Part shown: piece by piece, positions 53,934 to 63,072 of the stretch
Layout: every line of letters starts with the position of its first letter
How positions within the stretch are numbered: the stretch's first letter is position 1
DNA from: an uncultured Agathobacter sp.
GTDB lineage: Bacteria > Bacillota > Clostridia > Lachnospirales > Lachnospiraceae
NCBI GenBank assembly: GCA_934307695.1
Contig: CAKRCS010000001.1
Coordinates: 62,001-126,000, forward strand
DNA: 64,000 nt
Direction: 5' to 3'
Translations under genes and position numbers: made by a program
The notes under the pieces: model-generated
Seen by the model: the letters and a program-made list of their open reading frames with translations, nothing else
Told to the model about the DNA's origin: nothing
Databases searched by the model: none

Positions 53934-55340
53934 ATGAAGTTATCTCAGAAAATAGACAAATACAATAGCAGACCGATCGGGAAAGCAGACTGGATACTGC
54001 TCGGAATTATGGGGGTATTTATTTACCTGACCATTTTTTATGCGGATCTGATCATCATTCACGATCACAGCCTGACTTTTTTAGACAGCCTGTTTCATGG
54101 GGATATTTCTAATTTTTATGGGAATACCATGAAAAAGCAAAGCTATGGCTTTGGGGCTGTGTACTATTGGATTCCGTATCTGATCCAGGGCGTATGGAGC
54201 CTGCCGATTTACATTTTAAACAAGCTGATCCATTTCGCCCCGGACGGGGTAAAGGCATATCTTTGGATCAAGCTCGGCATCTGCCTGGTGCTTTTGATTG
54301 CAACATGGCTGATCGGACGCATCCTTTCGGATTTTGAAATCGGTAAAGAAAAAATCCGTTTTGCACAGTTTATGTTTTTATCTTCGGTGCTTGTTATGCT
54401 TCCGGTCGTGGCAATCTCGCAGATCGATATCATAGCGCTCACGCTTATGCTGTTCGGCATCCGGGAATATGTACAGTCCGATAAAATAACATGGAAGTTT
54501 CTGCTGATCTTTTCGTTTGCGGCAGCGGCAAAGACATTTGCGCTGTTTCTGTTTCTGCCACTGGTATTTTTAAAGGAAAAGCGGACACTCTATGTGATCT
54601 GGGACATCTTTGTGGGCTTCTGGTTTATCCTTATCTGCGTGATCCCGTATGCGTGGAGAGAGGACTATAAGGAATCGACAGCCGTATTAAACGATGTGAT
54701 GATCGAGCGGTTGTTCGGCACGCAGTTCCCGGCAGGAAATGTTAATATCCCAATCTTTGCGGCGCTTCTTATCGCAATCTGTATCTGGTGTTATATGCAG
54801 AACATTACGGAAAAACGCCAGTTGTTCGCTACGGTTATGTGGGTTGGATTATTTGCATATGCGGCATTTTTTATCTTTGTATTTGCGCATCCGTATTGGA
54901 TTGTGCTGATCGTACCGTTTATGATCCTGCTTCTTACCTTAAATGGACAACAACGCAAGATAAATATGCTTCTGGAACTGATCTTAAGCGTGGCGGTAAT
55001 GTTTGTTTATCACACAAAGTTTGGCGTGTTTATGACAGAGACAAATATAGAACTTATGGTTCTGCCAAAGCTCGGATTAAAGCCGAATGGAACAGGCTTT
55101 GCCCAGTCCTCCGAATGGATTGTTGAACATGGACTGGATTTCTATGCGCCGGCGGTGTTTGCGGTATTTGCAGTATGCCTGATCGCATTTCTTGTGATCA
55201 ACCGTCCGAGCAGACTTATAGAGGGCTGGAACGAAGAGGGTAACAAGACGATCCGCTTTGATCATGGAATGATCGCAGCGCGGCTTGCAGTCATACTGTT
55301 CTATATTTTCGGCGTTCTGTATTTTTCATATTGGGGCTAG
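53934..55340 (+). CDS. Polytopic membrane protein, probable GT-C glycosyltransferase
   Basis: A 468-residue protein with about eleven membrane helices. It opens with a short basic cytoplasmic end, then a first long external loop (YADLIIIHDHSLTFLDSL). The acidic and histidine residues in that loop recall GT-C enzymes, which use polyprenyl-phosphate sugars. With GtrB-like enzymes on both sides, a role in adding side-branch sugars outside the membrane is likely (inference). ATG 53934 is nine bases after GAAGGA; ATG 53925 is possible but too close to that site. No specific family is recognised. Confidence 0.66.
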   Translation: MKLSQKIDKYNSRPIGKADWILLGIMGVFIYLTIFYADLIIIHDHSLTFLDSLFHGDISNFYGNTMKKQSYGFGAVYYWIPYLIQGVWSLPIYILNKLIHFAPDGVKAYLWIKLGICLVLLIATWLIGRILSDFEIGKEKIRFAQFMFLSSVLVMLPVVAISQIDIIALTLMLFGIREYVQSDKITWKFLLIFSFAAAAKTFALFLFLPLVFLKEKRTLYVIWDIFVGFWFILICVIPYAWREDYKESTAVLNDVMIERLFGTQFPAGNVNIPIFAALLIAICIWCYMQNITEKRQLFATVMWVGLFAYAAFFIFVFAHPYWIVLIVPFMILLLTLNGQQRKINMLLELILSVAVMFVYHTKFGVFMTETNIELMVLPKLGLKPNGTGFAQSSEWIVEHGLDFYAPAVFAVFAVCLIAFLVINRPSRLIEGWNEEGNKTIRFDHGMIAARLAVILFYIFGVLYFSYWG

Positions 55341-55362
55341 AATCAGAATGGAAGGTTAAACG

Positions 55363-56307
55363 ATGGATAAGATAGCAGTTCTCATTCCGTGTTATAATGA
55401 GAGTAAGACGATTGCAAAGGTGGTCACCGAATTTAAGCAGGCGCTTCCGGAGGCTGCCATATATGTATATGATAACAATTCGACAGATGGAACCGATGTG
55501 CTGGCGCGGGAAGCTGGCGCAGTTGTCCGCTATGAATATCAGCAGGGCAAGGGCAATGTGATCCGCAGGATGTTTATGGAGATCGACGCGGAGTGCTACC
55601 TGATGGTAGACGGGGATGATACATATCCGGCGAAGTCAGCTTCAGATATGGTGCGGGCGGTGCTTGAAAAGCACGCAGATATGGTGGTCGGAGACCGACT
55701 CTCTTCCACCTACTTCGAGGAGAACAAGCGGCCATTTCACAACTTTGGCAACTCGCTGGTACGCGGATGCATCAATCTGTTTTTCAAGAATGACATCAAG
55801 GATATCATGACCGGATACCGGGCGTTCAGCTACCGTTTTGTAAAGACATTTCCGGTATTATCTAAGGGCTTTGAGATCGAAACAGAGATGAGTATCCATG
55901 CCATTGACAAGAACATGTATGTGGTCAACGAAGTGATCGAGTACAGGGACAGACCGGAAGGCAGCGAGTCAAAGCTGAATACGGTATCGGATGGGCTTAA
56001 GGTTGTCCGTACCATGATCCGGTTGTACAGGACGTACCGCCCGATGGCATTTTTTGGAATCGTTGCAGTGCTGCTTTTATTGCTTGCGATGATCTTTTTT
56101 GTGCCGATCATGGTCGGATTTATACAGACCGGACTTGTGCCGAAGTTCCCGACACTCATTGTCTGTGGGTTTGTTGTGATGGCTTCCATCCAGTCGCTTT
56201 TCGCCGGGCTTATTTTACAGACCATGTACCAGAAGAACCGGCAGGATTTTGAGATGGAATTATATCGTGTGACAAAGGAATTTATGAAGGAGCAAAAGGA
56301 TGTATAA
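55363..56307 (+). CDS. Glycosyltransferase family 2 with C-terminal membrane helices
   Basis: DPM1/GtrB-like enzyme of 314 residues. It shows IPCYNESKTIAKV, VYDNNSTDGT near residue 36, VDGDDTYPAKSA near 83, and two C-terminal membrane helices (about 230-250 and 262-290). The DGDDTYP form is typical of a branch often found with polysaccharide loci and distinct from the DADLQDP branch at 52835. GGAAGG precedes ATG 55363. Its end overlaps the dehydratase gene by eight bases. Confidence 0.87.
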   Translation: MDKIAVLIPCYNESKTIAKVVTEFKQALPEAAIYVYDNNSTDGTDVLAREAGAVVRYEYQQGKGNVIRRMFMEIDAECYLMVDGDDTYPAKSASDMVRAVLEKHADMVVGDRLSSTYFEENKRPFHNFGNSLVRGCINLFFKNDIKDIMTGYRAFSYRFVKTFPVLSKGFEIETEMSIHAIDKNMYVVNEVIEYRDRPEGSESKLNTVSDGLKVVRTMIRLYRTYRPMAFFGIVAVLLLLLAMIFFVPIMVGFIQTGLVPKFPTLIVCGFVVMASIQSLFAGLILQTMYQKNRQDFEMELYRVTKEFMKEQKDV

Positions 56308-58177
56308 GAAACTTAGAAATTTGTATCATAATATGCCAAAGACGATGCGGGTTATTCTGCTGGTCATGTATGACATCTGCGCGATCGTAATATCGGAGTT
56401 TTTGGCGTTATGGACACGCTTTGAATTTTCATTTGACCAGATCCAGCCTCTCTTTGCAGAGCGGGCACTGCACTATACGGCGATCAATATCGTAGTGACG
56501 CTGATTATTTTTACATTTCTTAAGCTGTACAGCAGCCTTTGGGAATATGCGAGTGTGCGCGAAATGTTCAATGTAATTGCTGCCTGTGCCATTTCTGCCT
56601 GTGCACAGACACTTGGGCTGATCCTGCTTCAGTGGAATATGCCAAGATCTTATTACATTTTATATTTGTTTTTCCTGTTGTTTTTTGTTGTCTTTTCGAG
56701 ATTTTTGTACCGTGCGCTCCGCACGATGAAAAATTCAATTGTGGCAAATCACAGCGGATTTATGAATCGCACAATGATCATCGGAGCGGGCGACACCGCG
56801 TTCTCCCTGATCAAGGACATCAATAACAACAGCTGGAGAGTCCGCAACAAAGTCGTATGTGTCATTGATTCCGATCCGAGAAAAATCGGAAGTAAGCTCC
56901 TTGGTATCCCGATCGTGGGTAATGACAGCAAGATCGCTTGGGCGGCAGAACATTATGACGTACAGGAGATCTTCATTGCAATTCCAAGTCTGGCACCTGC
57001 AAAAAAGAAGGCAATACTGGAAATTTGTAAGAATACCGGCTGCAAACTGCGAATCCTGCCAAGTATGACACAGCTTGTAAATGATGAGGTCTCTGTATCC
57101 AATCTGCGAGAGGTCGAGATTGAAGATCTTCTTGGAAGAGAACCGGTGCGCACAAACCTCGATGAAGTTATGCAGTATATTTCCGGAAAGGTTGTACTGG
57201 TCACCGGAGGCGGCGGATCCATCGGAAGTGAGCTGTGCCGTCAGATTGCGTCCCATAAGCCTAAGCAGTTGATCATTCTGGATATCTATGAGAACACAAC
57301 CTATGATCTGCAGAGAGAGCTGCGCCATGATTATCCGGAACTGAACCTGGAGGTGCTTATCGGTTCTGTGAGAAATACACACCGTGTAAATAGCATTTTT
57401 GAGGCGTATAAGCCTGCAATCATCTTCCATGCCGCAGCGCATAAGCATGTGCCGCTCATGGAGGACAGCCCGAATGAGGCAATTAAGAATAATGTATTTG
57501 GTACTTTGAATGTTGCGCGTGCCGCGGGGGAAAACGGTTCTGAGAGAATGGTACTTATCTCTACCGACAAGGCGGTGAACCCGACAAATGTCATGGGCGC
57601 CTCCAAGCGCATCTGCGAGATGGTCATTCAGGCGATGAACAATCGATATCCGAATACAAATTACGTTGCAGTACGCTTTGGCAATGTGCTGGGAAGCAAT
57701 GGAAGCGTTGTACCGATCTTTAAAAAGCAGATTGCTGAGGGTGGTCCGGTAACTGTTACGGATAAGAATATCATCCGGTTCTTCATGACGATCCCGGAGG
57801 CAGTATCCCTGGTATTGCAGGCGGGCGCATACGCAAAGGGCGGAGAGATCTTTGTACTTGATATGGGCGAGCCGGTCAAGATCGACGACATGGCGCGCAA
57901 CCTCATCAAGCTGTCAGGATATGAGCCTGATGTGGATATTCCTATCGTATACACGGGACTTCGACCGGGCGAGAAAATGTATGAAGAGTGCTTAAGAGAA
58001 GAAGAGGGACTTCAAAAGACACAGAATGATCTTATCTTTATCGGTAAGCCGATTGAGTTTGACGAGGATAAGTTCTTTGAGAATCTTGTAGATCTGAAAG
58101 CGGCGGCATATGCGGATGATCCGAATATGAAAAAGCTCGTTACGGAGTTTGTTCCGACCTATCATTTTGAAAAGTAA
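56300..58177 (+). CDS. UDP-N-acetylhexosamine 4,6-dehydratase, PglF/CapD/WbpM type
   Basis: A 625-residue membrane protein that turns UDP-GlcNAc into its 4-keto-6-deoxy form, the entry to QuiNAc, bacillosamine or FucNAc. It has four N-terminal membrane helices (about 15-135). A first Rossmann-like domain follows with IIGAGDTAFSLI near residue 155. The second, catalytic SDR domain has VTGGGGSIGSELCRQI near residue 300. The usual YxxxK is replaced by MGASK within NPTNVMGASKRICE, as in the large PglF/WbpM group. AAGGAG precedes ATG 56300. The reductase at 61439 and small priming transferase at 60819 fit the later steps. Confidence 0.93.
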   Translation: MYKKLRNLYHNMPKTMRVILLVMYDICAIVISEFLALWTRFEFSFDQIQPLFAERALHYTAINIVVTLIIFTFLKLYSSLWEYASVREMFNVIAACAISACAQTLGLILLQWNMPRSYYILYLFFLLFFVVFSRFLYRALRTMKNSIVANHSGFMNRTMIIGAGDTAFSLIKDINNNSWRVRNKVVCVIDSDPRKIGSKLLGIPIVGNDSKIAWAAEHYDVQEIFIAIPSLAPAKKKAILEICKNTGCKLRILPSMTQLVNDEVSVSNLREVEIEDLLGREPVRTNLDEVMQYISGKVVLVTGGGGSIGSELCRQIASHKPKQLIILDIYENTTYDLQRELRHDYPELNLEVLIGSVRNTHRVNSIFEAYKPAIIFHAAAHKHVPLMEDSPNEAIKNNVFGTLNVARAAGENGSERMVLISTDKAVNPTNVMGASKRICEMVIQAMNNRYPNTNYVAVRFGNVLGSNGSVVPIFKKQIAEGGPVTVTDKNIIRFFMTIPEAVSLVLQAGAYAKGGEIFVLDMGEPVKIDDMARNLIKLSGYEPDVDIPIVYTGLRPGEKMYEECLREEEGLQKTQNDLIFIGKPIEFDEDKFFENLVDLKAAAYADDPNMKKLVTEFVPTYHFEK

Positions 58178-58193
58178 GGAAAACTGGGTAAAA

Positions 58194-58838
58194 ATGGCAA
58201 CGTATGACTATGTGATCTGGGATCTGGATGGCACGCTCTTAGATGATAGAAAACGACACTATGCGTGTTATTTGGACATTGTGGAGAAGTACGGCGGGAC
58301 ACCCGTATCCGAAGAACGCTACTGGGAACTTAAACGCAACAAGATCAAACGGACGGTTCTTTTGGAAGAAACTGCTTTTGAGGGAACCTATCAGCAGTAT
58401 CTGGACGAATGGATCAACCGGATTGAGCAGATTGGATACCTTCAAAGAGAGGAGCTTCGACCGGGGGCGGAGGAGCTTCTTAAAAAGCTTCACACCGCCA
58501 CAGAAAAGGTTGTGCTTGTCACGATGCGCAATCATACGGAACGTGTAGAGCAGCAGCTGCAATGGCTTGGGATAGCAGGCTATTTTGATGCTATATTTAT
58601 AGGAAAATCATTGCAGGGACAAAAAAAGACAGACGTTGTCAGCACGGCAATACCGGATATTGCAGAAAAACATGTGCTTGTGATCGGAGATACAGAGGAT
58701 GACGAGCAGGTTGCAAAGAGTCTGGGGGCTGATTTTGTGGCGATGATAACCGGTTTGCGGGACAAAAAATATTTGGGGGCTGACTGCTACGCGGATTGCA
58801 TTGCAGATGTGGCAGATTGGATCGGCTTGGAGAGATAA
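58194..58838 (+). CDS. HAD-family hydrolase (phosphatase)
   Basis: A 214-residue cytoplasmic enzyme with HAD motif I DLDGTLLDD near residue 10, a helical cap (about 20-85), motif II in VTMRN, and the late motif VIGDTEDDEQVA near 165. It resembles phosphoglycolate phosphatase and beta-phosphoglucomutase-like members, which act on small phosphorylated sugars. The position between a dehydratase and GT2 genes suggests action on a sugar phosphate in this locus (inference). It ends one base before the next gene. Confidence 0.85.
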   Translation: MATYDYVIWDLDGTLLDDRKRHYACYLDIVEKYGGTPVSEERYWELKRNKIKRTVLLEETAFEGTYQQYLDEWINRIEQIGYLQREELRPGAEELLKKLHTATEKVVLVTMRNHTERVEQQLQWLGIAGYFDAIFIGKSLQGQKKTDVVSTAIPDIAEKHVLVIGDTEDDEQVAKSLGADFVAMITGLRDKKYLGADCYADCIADVADWIGLER

Positions 58839-58839
58839 G

Positions 58840-59769
58840 ATGGTAGATATCAGTATATGCATGGTAGCATATAATCACAGAGAATATATTTGTCAGGCGA
58901 TTGACAGTATTTTGGCACAGGAGACGGATTATACTTACGAGATCATCGTCAATGATGATGCATCCACCGATCATACCGCTGAGCTTGTTGCACAGAAATA
59001 CCCGGATCAGGTGAAGCTGATCGCCAGAAAAGAAAATGTTGGTCTGACAAGAAGCATCTACGATATGTTTGTGCAGGCAGAAGGAAGATATATCTACCTG
59101 TGCGCGGGGGATGACTGGGTAAACAGTCCTCAGATGATCCAGAAGCATGTGGACTTTCTGGAACATAATCCAGAATATTCAAGTGTATCAAACTGGATGG
59201 TTCAGGTGGACAAAGATGGTAAATTCCTGATGAATATTGAAAATCCGGTGGTGGATTATCACTTGTCGGATCTGCTTTTGATGAATAATTGCAATGGAAG
59301 CGATAAGGGAACCTTCCGCAATTATTTCAAGGAGGAAGCAAAAGAACTGGAGTTTTTGTATAAATGTGGACGGAATAACGATGAGACTCCGTTATGGACA
59401 ATCCTTTTAGAGCGGGGACCACATAAGGTATTGCATGAATATCTGACGACTTACCGTTATGTAAAAAAGGAAGGCGCTTCCAACTACAACTCCACCCACA
59501 GCTATTTCGATATGTTCGTGGATCAGTACGGGGCGGTGGAGATGATCAAAAAAGAGCATCCGGTACACAACTATGACGGCATGCAGTATGTGTGGTTTTA
59601 CCGCTATTTCTATCCGATACTGCGCCAGCATCAGCTTGGCAGGCTCATTTCGTACTTAGGCTTTGGAAAATTCCTGAAGATGGCGGTCTTAGTTCCGTTT
59701 ATCCATTGCAGCAACCGGGAGCTTCCGGGCTTTATGAAGAAAAAATTTGGAGGGGCTGGTAATGCGTAG
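58840..59769 (+). CDS. Glycosyltransferase family 2
   Basis: A 309-residue GT-A enzyme with CMVAYNHREYICQAI at the start, VNDDASTDHT near residue 36 and CAGDDWVNSPQM near 87, where GDD holds the metal. TTGGAGAG before ATG 58840 is a good ribosome site. The C-terminal half is helical and rich in Tyr and Trp. Its end overlaps the next gene by eight bases. Confidence 0.86.
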   Translation: MVDISICMVAYNHREYICQAIDSILAQETDYTYEIIVNDDASTDHTAELVAQKYPDQVKLIARKENVGLTRSIYDMFVQAEGRYIYLCAGDDWVNSPQMIQKHVDFLEHNPEYSSVSNWMVQVDKDGKFLMNIENPVVDYHLSDLLLMNNCNGSDKGTFRNYFKEEAKELEFLYKCGRNNDETPLWTILLERGPHKVLHEYLTTYRYVKKEGASNYNSTHSYFDMFVDQYGAVEMIKKEHPVHNYDGMQYVWFYRYFYPILRQHQLGRLISYLGFGKFLKMAVLVPFIHCSNRELPGFMKKKFGGAGNA

Positions 59770-60748
59770 AAAGTTGTCTGATTATCCGAAGGGTGTTGTG
59801 CGGCGCATCAAGCGTCAGCAGGTGGCAAAACATAACCAGATGGTTTTAGAAAAATATAAGGGACAGGATATTTACTATGTGATGCGCCCGAATATTGAGG
59901 AGTGCGGACTTGCTACAACAATCCGCTGTGTCTTAAGCCATGCAAAGTATGCTGCCGAGAACGGATATCGGCTGGTAATGGACTACCAGAACCGGAAAAA
60001 TCCCTATCTGACGCCGGAAGAGGTCGGAAAGGTCAATGCGTGGGAGTACTATTTCCACCAGCCGTGCGAGGCAAGCCTCTCCGATATCGCAGGAGCGGAC
60101 AATGTAATCGTGACAGAGGAGAATCAGCTTCCCATCTGTCCGACAGATTCTATGGAATTTTATACCAATGCATGCTGCGTGGCATACTGGAGGGATATAT
60201 ACAGGAAATATATCCGCCTTTCCGGGGAAGCGCAGGCTTTTGTTGAGAAACAGAGACAGCTTATCTTTAAAGATACGACGGAAAAGGTCTTAGGATGTAT
60301 CGTGCGGGGAACTGATTATATTCAGGGCAGACCGCTCAACCATCCGGTGCAGCCATTGCCGGAGGATGTTTTAAAAAAGGCAGAGGAGGTCATGGCACAG
60401 AAAGGGTATGGAAAACTGTTTCTGGCAACGGAGGATGCCAACGTCTTAAAGCTGTTTCAGGAGCGATTGGGCGATAAATTGCTCTATGTAGAACAGCAGC
60501 GGTATGAGGACGGAAAAACACCGCTTGCATTGCAGGATAACTTTGCAAAAGAGACAAGTCCGAAGGAGGAGGGCATGAAGTACCTGGCAGTTATTTATCT
60601 GCTGGGAGGTTGTGATGCACTGATCGGCGGGCGATGCGGAATTACTACAATCGCATATTTGATTTCGAGTGGATTTGAGTACGAATATTTATGGAATCTC
60701 GGAAGATATCAGACAGATGATTATTGTTTGCCGGAGCGTTATTTATAG
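59762..60748 (+). CDS. Fucosyltransferase-like glycosyltransferase (O-FucT / NodZ-like pattern)
   Basis: A 328-residue soluble protein. The IVRGTDYIQGRP segment near residue 180, followed by HPVQP, resembles the HxRxGxD-like donor motif of alpha-1,6- and O-fucosyltransferases. FLATEDANVLKLFQERLGDK near 222 and GGCDALIGGRCGITTIAYLI near 286 also fit that superfamily. The substrate cannot be read from sequence. GGAGGGG lies six bases before ATG 59762; a TTG at 59747 lies within that site. The stop codon sits inside the terminator hairpin. Confidence 0.6.
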   Translation: MRRKLSDYPKGVVRRIKRQQVAKHNQMVLEKYKGQDIYYVMRPNIEECGLATTIRCVLSHAKYAAENGYRLVMDYQNRKNPYLTPEEVGKVNAWEYYFHQPCEASLSDIAGADNVIVTEENQLPICPTDSMEFYTNACCVAYWRDIYRKYIRLSGEAQAFVEKQRQLIFKDTTEKVLGCIVRGTDYIQGRPLNHPVQPLPEDVLKKAEEVMAQKGYGKLFLATEDANVLKLFQERLGDKLLYVEQQRYEDGKTPLALQDNFAKETSPKEEGMKYLAVIYLLGGCDALIGGRCGITTIAYLISSGFEYEYLWNLGRYQTDDYCLPERYL

Positions 60749-60761
60749 CTCCGGCTTTTTT
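60731..60761 (+). terminator. Intrinsic terminator overlapping the fucosyltransferase-like stop
   Basis: CCGGAGC at 60731-60737 pairs with GCTCCGG at 60748-60754, followed by CTTTTTT. The loop is ten bases. The T run merges with the -35 box of the next promoter. Confidence 0.78.
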
Positions 60762-60788
60762 GACACATGTAGGGAACTGTGGTATTAT
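60760..60788 (+). promoter_or_regulatory. Near-consensus sigma-A promoter of the third priming transferase unit
   Basis: TTGACA at 60760-60765 (perfect), 17 bases, TATTAT at 60783-60788 with TGG before the -10. It is the best promoter in the window and lies 30 bases before ATG 60819. Confidence 0.82.
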
Positions 60789-60818
60789 AAAGTGATTAAC
60801 TTTATGGGAAGGTGCTGT

Positions 60819-61433
60819 ATGTATCGCTTATTTATCAAACGTTTTATTGACATTGTTTTGTCCTTTTTGGGAATCATTATCCTATCACCTTTGTTTTTGA
60901 TCCTGATCATTGCAATCCGTGTGGATTCTCCGGGCCCGATCCTGTTTAAACAAAAGAGAGTCGGCATTCACAAGAAGCATTTTAATATACTTAAATTTCG
61001 TACAATGCGCATTGATACACCGAAGGATATGCCAACGCATCTGCTTGCCAATCCGGAACAATATATCACCAAAGTGGGAAAATTCCTGCGCAAGACTTCG
61101 CTGGATGAACTTCCACAGATGATCAATATCTTAAGAGGCGATATGAGCATTATCGGACCAAGACCGGCGCTTTGGAATCAGTATGACCTGATTGAGGAGC
61201 GTGATAAATACGGAGCAAATGATATTATGCCGGGGCTTACGGGCTGGGCACAGATCAACGGACGTGACGAGCTTGAAATCCCGGTCAAGGCAAAGCTGGA
61301 CGGCGAGTATGTACAGAAAATGTCATTTGGGTTTGACGTGAAGTGCTTTTTCGGAACGATCGGCAGTGTATTAAAGCATGACGGCGTTGTGGAGGGCGGA
61401 ACCGGCACATTGAACAAAAATGACAAGGAGTAG
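60819..61433 (+). CDS. Small initiating sugar-1-phosphate transferase, PglC/EpsL type (third of three)
   Basis: The minimal form of the priming transferase: 204 residues with one N-terminal re-entrant membrane helix (RFIDIVLSFLGIIILSPLF), then LKFRTMRIDTP, KTSLDELPQMINILRGDMSIIGPRP and PGLTGWAQINGRDEL. PglC-type enzymes often use UDP-di-N-acetylbacillosamine or UDP-QuiNAc. That fits the PglF-like dehydratase upstream and the reductase-like enzyme five bases downstream. GGAAGGTG precedes ATG 60819. Confidence 0.92.
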   Translation: MYRLFIKRFIDIVLSFLGIIILSPLFLILIIAIRVDSPGPILFKQKRVGIHKKHFNILKFRTMRIDTPKDMPTHLLANPEQYITKVGKFLRKTSLDELPQMINILRGDMSIIGPRPALWNQYDLIEERDKYGANDIMPGLTGWAQINGRDELEIPVKAKLDGEYVQKMSFGFDVKCFFGTIGSVLKHDGVVEGGTGTLNKNDKE

Positions 61434-61438
61434 TCTTT

Positions 61439-62311
61439 ATGAAGAGACTTTTGATTACCGGGGCAAACAGTTACATCGGAACCTCATTTGAGGATTATAT
61501 GAACCGCAATTTCCCGGAAGCATTACAAATCGATATACTGGATATGCTGGATGAGCATTGGAAGGAAACGGACTTTTCGGGGTATGATGCCATCTTTCAT
61601 GTGGCTGGAATCGCACACGCGGATGTGTCGAATGTCTCAAAGGAGACAGAGCGGCTCTATTACCGCGTCAATACGGATCTTGCAATCGCAACAGCAAAAA
61701 AGGCAAAGGAAGATGGAGCAGGGCAGTTCATTTTTATGAGTTCAATGATCGTCTACGGTGGAAAAGAACACATAACCGCCCAGACGCAGCCGTCGCCCGC
61801 CAATTTTTATGGTGACAGTAAGTGGCAGGCAGACAAAGGAGTGCGGGAACTAGAAGATACACATTTTCGTGTCGCAGTGCTGCGGCCACCGATGATCTAT
61901 GGAAAGGGGAGCAAGGGGAATTATCCGGTTCTTGCAAAGCTTGCCACAAAGCTGCCGGTATTTCCGAAGGTAAGCAACAGGCGGTCCATGCTTTATATCG
62001 AGAATTTGTGCGAGTTTTTGCGGATTGTGATCGAGAAGGAATTGAGTGGGGTATTTTTCCCGCAGAATGATGAGCTTGTAAATACAAGCACACTTGTCAG
62101 GATGATCGCAAAGGCAAAGAATAAGAGGACACACGTTACCTGCGTGTTGACACCATTTGTAACACTTGGAAAGCATATACCGGGAAAGATCGGTAATCTT
62201 TGCAGAAAGGCATTTGGCAGCAGCTATTACGATATGGATATGAGTGAGATCGGATATCCGTACAGAGTAGCCGGGCTGGAAGAATCTATTCAAAGGACAG
62301 AAGGAAGATAA
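61439..62311 (+). CDS. NAD-dependent epimerase/dehydratase, probable 4-ketosugar reductase
   Basis: A 290-residue SDR enzyme with ITGANSYIGTSFEDYM at the start (NAD loop), FMSSMIVYG near residue 100 and NFYGDSKWQAD near 122 (YxxxK). Members of this branch reduce UDP-4-keto-6-deoxy-GlcNAc to UDP-QuiNAc and lie beside a small priming transferase, as here. The dehydratase making its substrate would be the product of 56300. CAAGGAG precedes ATG 61439. The exact product stereochemistry cannot be read from the sequence. Confidence 0.82.
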   Translation: MKRLLITGANSYIGTSFEDYMNRNFPEALQIDILDMLDEHWKETDFSGYDAIFHVAGIAHADVSNVSKETERLYYRVNTDLAIATAKKAKEDGAGQFIFMSSMIVYGGKEHITAQTQPSPANFYGDSKWQADKGVRELEDTHFRVAVLRPPMIYGKGSKGNYPVLAKLATKLPVFPKVSNRRSMLYIENLCEFLRIVIEKELSGVFFPQNDELVNTSTLVRMIAKAKNKRTHVTCVLTPFVTLGKHIPGKIGNLCRKAFGSSYYDMDMSEIGYPYRVAGLEESIQRTEGR

Positions 62312-62312
62312 G

Positions 62313-63047
62313 ATGCTGGTTTCCATTACAACCGTAACCTATAACAGCGCGGCAACACTGGCACGAACGATCGAATCGGTACTTGCCCAGACATATCCGG
62401 AGATCGAGTATATCATCGTAGATGGAATGTCGCAGGATGACACTCTTGCAATCGCGGAAAGCTATACAGCAAAGATGCAGCAAAAAGGAATTAAATACCG
62501 GATCATATCTGAGAAGGATCGCGGAATGTATGATGCGATCAATAAGGGAATCGCGATGGCGAGCGGAGAGATTATCGGGAATATCAATTCGGATGACTGG
62601 TATGAGCCGGATGCAGTTGAGAAGGTAGCAGCCTTTTTTGAAAAAGAAGGATGCGATTTCATGTATGCGGATCTTCGCATGATCAAACCGGATGGAAGTA
62701 CTTTCATCAAACATTCCAAACATACGAGGATCGCAACTTCCCGTGGATGGAACCACCCGACACAATTTGCGCGCAAGGAAGTATACATGAAGTATCCGTA
62801 TAAGGTTGAGAGTATGCATGATGACTTTGATCTGCTGCTGCGCGTGATGAAGTCTGATTACAAGATCGCAATATTAAACGAGGTGCTGGCAAACTTCTCA
62901 ATGGAGGGCATGAGCCATGAACGCAGGCTCTCCGCCAATATCAAAAGAGGAAAAGCGCGGTATCGCATTTATCGAAATAACGGATACAGCAGATGGTATT
63001 TGTTGGAATGCCTTATGATCGAGACTGCAAAGTTTATTCTGGGGTGA
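62313..63047 (+). CDS. Glycosyltransferase family 2 (WcaE/PGL-like)
   Basis: A compact 244-residue GT-A enzyme with TTVTYNSAATLARTIESVL, YIIVDGMSQDDT near residue 32, ISEKDRGMYDAINKGIAMASGEIIG near 64 and the metal-binding NSDDWYEP near 90. The SEKDRGMYDAINKG block is the mark of a well-known branch of GT2 found in colanic acid and capsule loci. AGAAGGAAGATAAG precedes ATG 62313, one base after the reductase. Confidence 0.9.
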   Translation: MLVSITTVTYNSAATLARTIESVLAQTYPEIEYIIVDGMSQDDTLAIAESYTAKMQQKGIKYRIISEKDRGMYDAINKGIAMASGEIIGNINSDDWYEPDAVEKVAAFFEKEGCDFMYADLRMIKPDGSTFIKHSKHTRIATSRGWNHPTQFARKEVYMKYPYKVESMHDDFDLLLRVMKSDYKIAILNEVLANFSMEGMSHERRLSANIKRGKARYRIYRNNGYSRWYLLECLMIETAKFILG

Positions 63048-63072
63048 ATGTCCCCGGAAAAGGGAGAAATCT

